This document shows, one piece after another, positions 49,725-57,338 of a stretch of DNA of 64,000 nucleotides; position 1 is the first letter of the stretch, and each line of letters begins with the position of its first letter. A program made the position numbers and the translations under genes. A model generated the notes under the pieces. The model was not told the DNA's origin. It worked only from the letters and a program-made list of their open reading frames with translations, and did not search any database. This DNA is from an uncultured Bacteroidales bacterium. GTDB lineage: Bacteria; Bacteroidota; Bacteroidia; Bacteroidales; F082. The stretch is from NCBI GenBank assembly GCA_905234645.1, contig CAJOIS010000014.1, positions 51,847 to 115,846 of the forward strand, read 5' to 3'.

Positions 49725-51008
49725 TTATTTATTTACGACAAATTTCCGTGTAGCGCCCCCCATCCTGATGAGATACATCCCGTTAGGCAAATGCGAGATA
49801 TCAATTTGTTGGGTATCGGCATTGAGGCTACCTGTTAGGACAGTCTGGCCCATCAGGTTGGTGATGCGGTAGGTTTCCGTTTGTAGAGACGCGCCATGGC
49901 ACGTCTCTACAGACAGAATTCCGTTCGTAGGATTGGGAAAAACCGCCAATGAAGATGTTTCTGTTTCTTGCAATGCATTGGTATTCGAAGGCACAGCCAA
50001 TGCTTGAACGACTGTACATTCAGGGTCAATTTCGACGGCCTCACCGTTTTTGAACAATACCCCATACGATGAATTCAACATTTCATCGGGCTGTTTGCCA
50101 TAGTAAAAACCTGCTCCACCGAAATACAAATCTCCTTCGACTTTTAGAATCGTATAAAGTTCAATAAAACACGCATAGTCATACTCATATAACACCTCGT
50201 TGTTTTTCCATACGACTGCTTTTTGCTCCTGATTTTCGACATTGATTTCGCCGCAAGCATAAATATCCTCTCCGTCAATACAGAAATCCCTAATGCATGC
50301 ATAACTGCCATAATTATATAACACTTCTCCGTCTTTCCATATCATCCCGTCGTAACTATAGGGACCGACATTTGTCCTTAATCCTCCACAAGTATACACA
50401 TGACCATCATGGCAGATAATTGTTCGAATCCCCGACCCTTCCCAACTTCTTCCAAGCACATAAATTGGCTCTTCGTCTTTCCAGATGGTGAGATCTCCCA
50501 CACCATTGACCATGTGATTCGTCCCGAGAATGTAACGATGACCATCCATAAAATCAATGTCGTTAAAGAAAGCGCGTGACACACCAAGGGTATCCCACAA
50601 TTCTACATCCTTCCAAATAGCACCTTTCTGCTGTACTATTTCTTCAAAGAAGATGTCTCCTACAGAATAAAGTATGCCTTCATTATCATTATAGCAAATA
50701 CTTTTAATCGTTGATCTGTAACCACACGAAGACAGTCGTTCTCCGTTTTTCCAGATATATGCGCCATAACTACCGTCACCAGCATAAAACACATCGCCAT
50801 TATCCATAATGGCCAAGTCCATAACACCCACCCACCAGCTTTCTTCCTCAAAATTGGTATACAATAATTTGTCGTTTTTGTATACAACCGCGATTGTATC
50901 GTTTTTTACGCCTGCATAGTACAAATCGATTTGTTGAGCATAGGTCGATGAAGGGGCCATCATCACGAAGCTAGCCAAAATTGTCAAAGTAACATATAAC
51001 TTTTTCAT
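49725..51008 (-). CDS. Secreted repeat protein with T9SS sorting domain carrying a translated palindrome
   Basis: A 427-residue protein starting at the ATG at 51008, with a signal peptide ending TYAQ. The mature region (about 27-340) holds roughly seven repeats of about 45 residues with the pattern (V/I)WK(D/N)(G/N)E..Y (IWKNGERLSSC, IWKDVELWD, IWKDEEPIYVLG, IWKDGEVLYNYG, VWKNNEVLYEYD), suggesting a beta-propeller. The type A sorting domain (about 355-427: VFPNPTNGILSVETCHGASL ... MGGATRKFVVNK) includes residues 367-376, encoded by the palindrome at 49883-49910. Ligand unknown. Confidence 0.8.
   Translation of the reverse strand: MKKLYVTLTILASFVMMAPSSTYAQQIDLYYAGVKNDTIAVVYKNDKLLYTNFEEESWWVGVMDLAIMDNGDVFYAGDGSYGAYIWKNGERLSSCGYRSTIKSICYNDNEGILYSVGDIFFEEIVQQKGAIWKDVELWDTLGVSRAFFNDIDFMDGHRYILGTNHMVNGVGDLTIWKDEEPIYVLGRSWEGSGIRTIICHDGHVYTCGGLRTNVGPYSYDGMIWKDGEVLYNYGSYACIRDFCIDGEDIYACGEINVENQEQKAVVWKNNEVLYEYDYACFIELYTILKVEGDLYFGGAGFYYGKQPDEMLNSSYGVLFKNGEAVEIDPECTVVQALAVPSNTNALQETETSSLAVFPNPTNGILSVETCHGASLQTETYRITNLMGQTVLTGSLNADTQQIDISHLPNGMYLIRMGGATRKFVVNK
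49883..49910 (-). repeat. GTAGAGACG palindrome inside a T9SS sorting domain
   Basis: GTAGAGACG, core CGCCATGGCA, CGTCTCTAC: one mismatched pair in the core, otherwise symmetrical. Wholly within coding sequence; it encodes part of SVETCHGASLQ. Confidence 0.8.
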
Positions 51009-51053
51009 TGTTTTGTGATTTTTAAGGTGAATACTTTTGTCCGTTTTGTGAAA

Positions 51054-51061
51054 CAAAAGTA
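51054..51061 (-). promoter_or_regulatory. -7 promoter element for the secreted repeat protein
   Basis: TACTTTTG on the minus strand, 45 nt before the ATG at 51008. Confidence 0.55.
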
Positions 51062-51132
51062 CCCCCACTATAAAAAACACGCAAGAAAAACAGGGTGCGG
51101 ATTGGTGCGGTTTTTAATGGAGAAGTTGAAAA

Positions 51133-52869
51133 TCAATCGTTTGTGCCATTTTTTGCAAAAACGCGAAGTGTCGTGGAAATCGAGTCTTCGCTGCCGAAAA
51201 TGGCTTTCAGTTTACGGGTACGCTCGCAAACCGTGTTGTAGGCTCGCTGCATGAGTGCCGCGACATCGGCCTCCTCCAACCCCAAGAGATAGAGGCAGCA
51301 ATAGTCCACATCGCCTTTGGTCAACGCGGGATAGGCTTTCTTGATCCTCGTCGTGAACTGCCCGAAATGCACGTCGGCAGCCTCGCGCAAAGCCAACAGC
51401 TGCTCCTTGCTGAGGGCATAGTCCTTATAGACAAGGTAGTCGATCTTCGATTTGAACTGCTGCTCGTGCACCACATCGAGGATCTGCCGACAGACGGGCT
51501 CCTCGGCAAAGGTGGCAGCCTCCACCCGCTTCTGCATCGCAGAGAGGGCCTCGCCTTGTTCCTGCAGCTGCCCCGTCAGCACCTGCTGCTCGGCCTTCAG
51601 GAGTTGGTGACGCCTGCGGTAGGCCACAATCCAGACCAAAGCCACCAGCAGCAAGGCAAGCAACGGCAACGCCAATTTCATCACACGGCTTCGGCTCTCA
51701 CGCGCCTCCTGCAGACGAGCCCGATCCTGCTTTTGCTGCTGGTACTCCTGAAACAGACTGGTGAAACGCCATTCGTCGGCCTTGGTGCCAAACTCGGGTG
51801 GCGTGTTTTGCGCCACGAAACGGGCATATTCGCCCGCCCGCTCCGCATCGCCGAGCTCTTCGTATATCTCACGCAGATGGTCGGCACTCTGGGTCTTCAG
51901 GAAAAGGTTGGGTGCCTCGTCGAAGACACGGCTGAGATAGACGACGGCCGAATCGTACTGCTGATCGAGCTTATAGATATAGCCGACGCCCAACAGGCGG
52001 TCGTGCATCTCAAACTCGCTGCCCGCCACGGCGATACGCTTGAGCGCGGCAACGGATGACGAAGCGTCGTGCCCCACCTGATACGACGAGAGTGCCTTGC
52101 GGTTGATGACATTCCGATACAGCACTCCTGTGGTATCTTTCATGCAGGCCAACGACTGGTCGTAATAATACAAGGCGCTGTCGAACTGCTCCGACTTCTC
52201 GTACTCATACCCCAAGAAAAACAAGGTGTTAGCCATACTCGAAGGCGGGTTGCCAGCTTTCTTCTTATATTTCAGCACATTTTCATACAGATTGACCGTC
52301 GGCTCAATAAGGAACTTGTCGGAATAGATGTTGGCCAAGCGCGCATAGATCAAAGCCATGAAAGCCGCCTTATGTCCCGTCAGCTGTTCGTCAGCAAAAT
52401 GGCTCTCCATTACCTCCAAGGCCTTGTAATACTCAGTGCACGACATCATGGTGATGGAGTCGTCTTCGTAGATGATGCCGTTGTTGATGCCGATGGCATT
52501 CATATAATGCGCCCGTGCCTGAAGAAACGCCACATTGTCGGCTTTGGAATAGACCGCAGCCAGACTGTCGAAACAGAGGGTCGCCTTCCTGATCCTGTCG
52601 GGCATCACCACTTCGCGCCGCACCTTGAAGGCCGCCTCGGAAAGCATGAGGTCGAGATAATGGTAATAAGGCACTTTCGCACCCCCATAGTCGATGCTAT
52701 CAAACCACAAGAGATAGCTCAACGCGCTGTCGGGCTGTTGTTGCAACAAGCTATCGATGGCCACCACACGCGGCGCGTTCTCCGACCAACCATAATCGGC
52801 GTTACGATCCGCACAGGCCGCCAACACAGCCAGCACTGCCAACAGTCCTATGACACGCATCCGCTTCAT
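51133..52869 (-). CDS. TPR - membrane helix - HTH regulator lipoprotein
   Basis: A 578-residue protein with lipobox LAAC (MKRMRVIGLLAVLAVLAACA). A helical region of about seven TPR-like repeats spans about 30-370 (for example LFFLGYEYEKSEQFDSALYY). A transmembrane helix, LALPLLALLLVALVWIVAY, lies near 395-413. A coiled coil and then a C-terminal domain end in KGDVDYCCLYLLGLEEADVA with an HTH-like helix (YNTVCERTRKLKAIFG). Such Bacteroidetes proteins probably sense outside the cytosol and bind DNA inside; targets are unknown. An intact counterpart of the damaged gene at 20104-21466. Confidence 0.82.
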   Translation of the reverse strand: MKRMRVIGLLAVLAVLAACADRNADYGWSENAPRVVAIDSLLQQQPDSALSYLLWFDSIDYGGAKVPYYHYLDLMLSEAAFKVRREVVMPDRIRKATLCFDSLAAVYSKADNVAFLQARAHYMNAIGINNGIIYEDDSITMMSCTEYYKALEVMESHFADEQLTGHKAAFMALIYARLANIYSDKFLIEPTVNLYENVLKYKKKAGNPPSSMANTLFFLGYEYEKSEQFDSALYYYDQSLACMKDTTGVLYRNVINRKALSSYQVGHDASSSVAALKRIAVAGSEFEMHDRLLGVGYIYKLDQQYDSAVVYLSRVFDEAPNLFLKTQSADHLREIYEELGDAERAGEYARFVAQNTPPEFGTKADEWRFTSLFQEYQQQKQDRARLQEARESRSRVMKLALPLLALLLVALVWIVAYRRRHQLLKAEQQVLTGQLQEQGEALSAMQKRVEAATFAEEPVCRQILDVVHEQQFKSKIDYLVYKDYALSKEQLLALREAADVHFGQFTTRIKKAYPALTKGDVDYCCLYLLGLEEADVAALMQRAYNTVCERTRKLKAIFGSEDSISTTLRVFAKNGTND

Positions 52870-52893
52870 GTCTCCAAAGAATTATATCACCTG

Positions 52894-52901
52894 CAAAAAT
52901 A
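52894..52901 (-). promoter_or_regulatory. -7 promoter element for the TPR-HTH gene
   Basis: TATTTTTG on the minus strand, 24 nt before the ATG at 52869. Confidence 0.55.
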
Positions 52902-52932
52902 AAAAAAACAATTTATCGTTCATTATTTGTCG

Positions 52933-52940
52933 TATTTTAG
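52933..52940 (+). promoter_or_regulatory. Variant -7 box TATTTTAG
   Basis: TATTTTAG within CGTATTTTAGCACCTTC; almost the same string precedes the ROK kinase gene (62663-62670). It differs from TAnnTTTG at one base. Confidence 0.35.
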
Positions 52941-52960
52941 CACCTTCAAAACCGCAAGGC

Positions 52961-53737
52961 TTGAAACAACTTCTACTCATACTATCCCTGATGCTGTGCT
53001 GCCTCGCCGTCGTCGCGCAAAATGGCGACCCAAACGAGCCCAAACGCGTGGATTTTTATGGATATGTGGTCACTGCCGACAGCCTCCATCCTATCCGCAA
53101 CACCCACGTCATCAGTAAGATGGCACATTGCGGCACCATCACCGACCTACAAGGCAAGTTTCACATCCTAGCCCACCAGACCGACACGCTGTGGGTGAGT
53201 TGCATCGGCTACTCCCGACGTCTCGTCGCCCTCGATACGACACTGACTTCACGCGATACCCTCGTCATCCGCTTACGCCCCGAGACCATCACCCTGCGCG
53301 AAGTGACCGTGTTACCCTTCAGCAATTACGAAGGTTTCAAAGAAATGCTCATCACCATGCCGAGCATCGAAACGCCCGATGAGTTGAAGCGCCTGAACGA
53401 AGACCTCGACGAACTCTGGCTGAGCCGCGTGCCAGCCGGCAACGGCATGCCAACCATCACGGCCAACCCCATACAGTATCTTTACGACAAATACAACAAA
53501 TCGGCGCGCTTCCAAGCCACGCTCAAACGTAACCGAAAGATGTACAACGAAGTGCTGCGCGAGCAAGGCCGCCCCGACGAGCTCCTTCCCGATTCCTTGG
53601 ATTTCGCCGTCGAATACAACATGAACGAAACTTCCGAAACCAGAAATGCAGGAAATGTGCTTGACACGACCAATGTTGTGGGGAAAGTCAAACCTATGGT
53701 GCCAAGGAAAAAATACATTCATTTCGGCAGTAACTAA
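52961..53737 (+). CDS. Exported CarboxypepD-regulatory-like domain protein
   Basis: A 258-residue protein using a TTG start at 52961, which gives a proper signal peptide (MKQLLLILSLMLCCLAVVAQ); frames further upstream lack one. The mature N-terminus (about 30-120) follows the CarboxypepD_reg-like plug-domain pattern: YGYVVTADSLHPIRNTHVIS, DLQGKFHILAHQTDTLWVSC, IGYSRRLVAL. The C-terminal half is helical and polar (ETPDELKRLNEDLDELWLSR, YDKYNKSARFQATLKRNRKM). Similar proteins occur singly in Bacteroidetes; function unknown. comF follows after 11 nt, probably in the same transcript. Confidence 0.75.
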   Translation: MKQLLLILSLMLCCLAVVAQNGDPNEPKRVDFYGYVVTADSLHPIRNTHVISKMAHCGTITDLQGKFHILAHQTDTLWVSCIGYSRRLVALDTTLTSRDTLVIRLRPETITLREVTVLPFSNYEGFKEMLITMPSIETPDELKRLNEDLDELWLSRVPAGNGMPTITANPIQYLYDKYNKSARFQATLKRNRKMYNEVLREQGRPDELLPDSLDFAVEYNMNETSETRNAGNVLDTTNVVGKVKPMVPRKKYIHFGSN

Positions 53738-53748
53738 TCCTGTTTTTC

Positions 53749-54447
53749 ATGGTATTCCGCAATTGGCTCTACAGCATCCTCAACCTGTTCTACCCACGTG
53801 TCTGTGCGGCTTGCGGTGATGCTTTGCTTAAGGACGAGGAGACCGTTTGCCTTAAATGCCGATATACCCTACCTCATACCGGTTACGAACTCAACCCTGA
53901 CAACCCTGTTGCACAAATGTTCTATGGCCGTGTATGTTTTCACGCCGTTACTTCTTGCTTCTTTTTCGCCAAGTCGGGCAAGGTACAACACCTCATCCAT
54001 CAGCTGAAATACAAAGGCAACAAGGAGGCCGGTATCTTTCTCGGCCAGCAAATCGGCGAGAGCATCAAAGATGCGCCGCTGTTTCAAGGCATCGACTACC
54101 TCATTCCCGTCCCGCTGCATCCCAAACGTGAGAAACAACGTGGCTACAACCAAAGCCTGATAATAGCACAAGGTATCAGCGAAGTGACTGGCATCGCCAT
54201 CGGCGACAAATACCTTGTCCGTGCCGTGTATACCGCCACACAGACCCATAAGACGGCAGAGGAACGCTACCAAAACGTGAAGGATATCTTCGAAGTGCGC
54301 TTCCCCGAAGAACTGCAAGGTAAGCATGTTTTGCTCATCGACGACGTGCTGACCACGGGCGCCACCTTGGAATCGTGTGCACAGCGGTTGGAGAACATTT
54401 CGGGCATTAAGATTAGTGTTGCCACAGCGGCTTGTGCCAATAATTGA
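53749..54447 (+). CDS. comF: ComF-family phosphoribosyltransferase-like protein
   Basis: A 232-residue protein with an N-terminal double zinc motif (CAACGDALLKDEETVCLKC, about 19-37) and a C-terminal phosphoribosyltransferase fold with YLIPVPLHPKREKQRGYNQS and the PRPP loop VLLIDDVLTTGATLESC. ComF proteins take part in natural DNA uptake and single-strand handling in competent bacteria; in Bacteroidetes this is inferred by homology only. It follows the CarboxypepD-like gene by 11 nt. Confidence 0.9.
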   Translation: MVFRNWLYSILNLFYPRVCAACGDALLKDEETVCLKCRYTLPHTGYELNPDNPVAQMFYGRVCFHAVTSCFFFAKSGKVQHLIHQLKYKGNKEAGIFLGQQIGESIKDAPLFQGIDYLIPVPLHPKREKQRGYNQSLIIAQGISEVTGIAIGDKYLVRAVYTATQTHKTAEERYQNVKDIFEVRFPEELQGKHVLLIDDVLTTGATLESCAQRLENISGIKISVATAACANN

Positions 54448-54500
54448 CGACAATATTTCGTTTTTTTGAAGTTTTTGCGTCATGCAATTTCTTTTATTCC

Positions 54501-54508
54501 TATTTTTG
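54501..54508 (+). promoter_or_regulatory. -7 promoter element for the helical lipoprotein
   Basis: TATTTTTG, 44 nt before the ATG at 54553. Confidence 0.6.
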
Positions 54509-54552
54509 CCGCATCTTTTGCAAACCTAATCAACACATTAAAACAATTTATC

Positions 54553-55110
54553 ATGAAAAAATTTACGCTTATCATTGCTGCAGTGGTCATGGGCTTTGCC
54601 TTTGCTGCTTGCTCGGGTCCTTCAAAAGACGCCATCTTGAACGAGGTTAGCGCTTTCTTCACCAAAGCACAGACTGAAATTCAAGCCATCGACAATGCTG
54701 AAGACCTCATCAACTTCGTCACCTCCTTCGGCGACAAGAAGAATGAGTTCATGAACAGCCTTGCTGAGAAATTCGAAATGAAAGACGACCAATTTGTTGG
54801 TTTCAGCGAAGAAGAGAATGCGGAGATCATGGACAAGATTTCCGAAATGGCTACCGAATACAACAAAGTCGAGTATGCCAAATGCGGTGAAATCATGACC
54901 CCTTACATTGAGAAGTACGACAACATCGTCAAGGCCTTGAACGAAAAGTTCGAAGCTGGCGAGGAATTCTCCGAGGAAATGGTCAACGAATTGAGAGATG
55001 CCTATAACGACATCGCCAAGTATTCCGACATCGTTCCTGAAGAACTTGCCAATGTCTTCTATGCCGACGACGAAATGGTCGCCAAGATGTTCCCCCAACC
55101 GGAAGAATAA
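54553..55110 (+). CDS. Acidic helical lipoprotein of unknown function
   Basis: A 185-residue protein with a lipoprotein signal ending FAFAAC (Cys 19). The mature part is almost entirely helical and acidic (ILNEVSAFFTKAQTEIQAID, KKNEFMNSLAEKFEMKDDQF, EEENAEIMDKISEMATEYNK, FSEEMVNELRDAYNDIAKYS), consistent with a helical bundle. No family recognised. It is monocistronic, with a clear promoter and terminator. Confidence 0.75.
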   Translation: MKKFTLIIAAVVMGFAFAACSGPSKDAILNEVSAFFTKAQTEIQAIDNAEDLINFVTSFGDKKNEFMNSLAEKFEMKDDQFVGFSEEENAEIMDKISEMATEYNKVEYAKCGEIMTPYIEKYDNIVKALNEKFEAGEEFSEEMVNELRDAYNDIAKYSDIVPEELANVFYADDEMVAKMFPQPEE

Positions 55111-55130
55111 TCTCTAGACCATCCAAAACA

Positions 55131-55164
55131 AAAAACCACCGCTTTTTCAAGTGGTGGTTTTTTT
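55131..55164 (+). terminator. Terminator of the helical lipoprotein gene
   Basis: AAAAACCACC (55131-55140) pairs with GGTGGTTTTT (55153-55162), continuing into TT. Confidence 0.75.
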
Positions 55165-55174
55165 GTTTGCATTA

Positions 55175-55202
55175 GTAGAGACGGTGTGCACACCGTCTCT
55201 AC
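55175..55202. repeat. GTAGAGACG palindrome, perfect 28 bp
   Basis: GTAGAGACG, core GTGTGCACAC, CGTCTCTAC: perfectly symmetrical. It lies between convergent genes, 11 nt past the stop of the butyrate kinase gene. Confidence 0.85.
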
Positions 55203-55213
55203 AATCATTTAAC

Positions 55214-56290
55214 TTAACCTTGGTAAGCCTTCGGCGTATCCTCTCCGTTGAGGACGCGCAAGCCGTTTAATGCCAAGGCTTTCATCTCGTCTTCGCCAGG
55301 ATAAACGTACACAGGGGCGATCTTCTCCACATGGCTCTTCACCAAAGCGCAGAAACCTTTGTCGTAGGCCATACCTCCAGTGAGGAAGATGGCATCCACA
55401 TCCATGCTGAAAGCCGAGGCTGCAAGACCACCGACTTCCTTGGCCACTTGGTAAGCCATGGCTTTGTAGACCTTCTCCCATTCCTTGTTGCCGGCCTTCA
55501 CGGCATTCTCCACTTCGAGAGCATCATTGGTACCAAGATAAGCAACAAAGCCGCCTTTGCCCTTCAGCATCTGGCCGATTTCCTTCTTGGTGTATTTGCC
55601 GCTGAAGCAAGCGTCAACAAGGAAGCCAGCAGGCAGGGAGCCAGCGCGTTCAGGGGTGAAGGGGCCGTCACCATTTAAGGCATTGTTGGTATCGACCACG
55701 CGACCTTTCTTGTGGGCGCTGACCGAGATGCCGCCACCAAGATGGATGGCGATGATGTTCATGTCCTCATATTTACGACCTTGGTCTTTAGCCAGCTGAC
55801 GGGCGATGATCTTTTGGTTCAAGGCATGGAAGATGGAAATGCGCGGGAAGAGCGGGTGGCCCGAGTAGCGTGCCACTTCATCCATCTCGTCGACCACGAC
55901 GGGGTCGGCGATGTAGGCCTTAACGCCGATTTCCTTGGCGATGTCGTTGGCAATCAAGCCACCGAGGTTGGAGGCGTGCTCACCATTATAACCATCTGTA
56001 AGGTCCTTGATCATAAGATCGTTCACTTCATAGACACCTGAAACGAGCGGACGGAGCAAACCGCCACGACCCACGATGCAATCCATTTCCTTGACATCAA
56101 TGCCAGCCTCTTTCAGCTCGCGCATAATGGCTTCGGTGCGGAAAGGCTTCTGGTCGGAGATGTGCTCAAACTTCGCGACTTCCTCGGCGCTATGCTTGAG
56201 GTTTTTCTTGAAGACTTGTTCCTCACCTTCAAACACGGCAATCTTAGTCGAGGTGGAACCGGGGTTTATCGTTAAGATTTTGTATGCCAT
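55214..56290 (-). CDS. buk: Butyrate kinase
   Basis: Converts butyryl phosphate and ADP to butyrate and ATP (possibly also branched-chain acyl phosphates). A 358-residue ASKHA-fold protein: ILTINPGSTSTKIAVFEGEE (5-24), VGRGGLLRPLVSGVYEVN, IIAIHLGGGISVSAHKKGRV, and IFLTGGMAYDKGFCALVKSH. The length (about 355) and VGRGGLLRP distinguish it from acetate kinase (about 400). It follows ptb by 22 nt on the same strand, giving the standard phosphotransbutyrylase-butyrate kinase module. Confidence 0.94.
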   Translation of the reverse strand: MAYKILTINPGSTSTKIAVFEGEEQVFKKNLKHSAEEVAKFEHISDQKPFRTEAIMRELKEAGIDVKEMDCIVGRGGLLRPLVSGVYEVNDLMIKDLTDGYNGEHASNLGGLIANDIAKEIGVKAYIADPVVVDEMDEVARYSGHPLFPRISIFHALNQKIIARQLAKDQGRKYEDMNIIAIHLGGGISVSAHKKGRVVDTNNALNGDGPFTPERAGSLPAGFLVDACFSGKYTKKEIGQMLKGKGGFVAYLGTNDALEVENAVKAGNKEWEKVYKAMAYQVAKEVGGLAASAFSMDVDAIFLTGGMAYDKGFCALVKSHVEKIAPVYVYPGEDEMKALALNGLRVLNGEDTPKAYQG

Positions 56291-56312
56291 AATATTATGT
56301 TTTTTGAATTGT

Positions 56313-57215
56313 TTATGCCATCATAGCAGCCAAAGCGATGGAATACAGTTTCGTCTTCGACGTGTCGCCACGTGAGCTGAGCACACAAGGTACCTTGGCG
56401 CCCATCAGCATGGCGCCTACCTCGCTCTTGTCGAACTTGGTGCAGCACTTGTAGAACACATTGGAAGCTTCGAGGTTGGGGAACACGAGGCAGTCGGCAT
56501 CGCCAGCGACAGGGTTCTTCATGCCCTTGATGGCAGCAGTCTCGGCATCCAGGGCGAGGTCGAGGCTAATGGGGCCTTCCACCATGCAGCCCTTAATTTG
56601 GCCGCGTTCAGCCATCTTGGCGATGATGGCGGCATCGACGCAGGCGGGAATGCCAGCACTCATCTGCTCGGTGGCGGTCACCATGGCGACCTTCGGGCAG
56701 CTGACACCCAACTTGGTGGCTACGGAGGTCACATATTTAAGCAACTGTTGCTTCTGCTTGATGTCAGGCAACGGGATGATAGCGCAGTCAGAGGCGACCA
56801 TCAGCTTGTGGTAGTTGGGGTTCTCGATGACGGCAACATGGGCCAGCGTTACATTGGGCGGGCAGAGGCCGCGCTCCTTGTTGAGAATGGCACGCATGTA
56901 CTTGTCGGTGGGCAGCAAGCCCTTCATCAAGATGTCGGCCTCACCTGCGTTGATGAGATCACAAGCCATGGTAGCAGCTTTCACATCAACCGGCTCATGG
57001 ATGACCTTAAAGTTGTTGATATCAATGTTCTCGGCCTTGCAAACTTCGGCGATTACATTCTCGTCACCGATGAGGGTGGCATCGATGAGACCTTCCTTAA
57101 CGGCAGCATTCACTGCACAAATGGTATGGTCGTCGTTGGCATAAGCGGCCACAAGACGTTTTTTGGGTTTGCTGCGCAAAACCTCAAACATTTGTTCTAA
57201 CTTTCTGATTTCCAT
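56313..57215 (-). CDS. ptb: Phosphate butyryltransferase
   Basis: Transfers the butyryl group from butyryl-CoA to phosphate, feeding butyrate kinase. A 300-residue protein of the phosphate acetyl/butyryltransferase family with ILMKGLLPTDKYMRAILNKE, VTLAHVAVIENPNYHKLM, ATEQMSAGIPACVDAAIIAK, and EGPISLDLALDAETAAIKGM. Shorter than typical Pta and without its extra domains, which fits Ptb. It is the first gene of the pair, with the promoter at 57269-57276. No butyryl-CoA synthesis genes are in this window. Confidence 0.93.
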   Translation of the reverse strand: MEIRKLEQMFEVLRSKPKKRLVAAYANDDHTICAVNAAVKEGLIDATLIGDENVIAEVCKAENIDINNFKVIHEPVDVKAATMACDLINAGEADILMKGLLPTDKYMRAILNKERGLCPPNVTLAHVAVIENPNYHKLMVASDCAIIPLPDIKQKQQLLKYVTSVATKLGVSCPKVAMVTATEQMSAGIPACVDAAIIAKMAERGQIKGCMVEGPISLDLALDAETAAIKGMKNPVAGDADCLVFPNLEASNVFYKCCTKFDKSEVGAMLMGAKVPCVLSSRGDTSKTKLYSIALAAMMA

Positions 57216-57268
57216 GTCGAAATAATTGAAAATTTATAATTGATAATTGAATATTTACCTAGATTTTG

Positions 57269-57276
57269 CAAAGATA
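57269..57276 (-). promoter_or_regulatory. -7 promoter element for ptb-buk
   Basis: TATCTTTG on the minus strand, about 53 nt before the ATG at 57215. Confidence 0.6.
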
Positions 57277-57282
57277 TAAAAT

Positions 57283-57314
57283 AAAAGCGTTCCCCGCAAA
57301 GGAAAACGCTTTTA
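57283..57314 (-). terminator. Terminator of the LRR operon
   Basis: On the minus strand AAAAGCGTT pairs with AACGCTTTT across a C/G-rich loop, followed by ATTTTA. It lies between the LRR gene and the ptb promoter. Confidence 0.6.
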
Positions 57315-57338
57315 AAAAGATTTCAAATACTTTTATCT

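Noticed and set aside
51032..51039. Plus-strand TACTTTTG as a promoter for a gene at about 51015-51254
   Set aside because: The downstream frame is antisense to the TPR-HTH gene and has no coding character; the box is probably chance.
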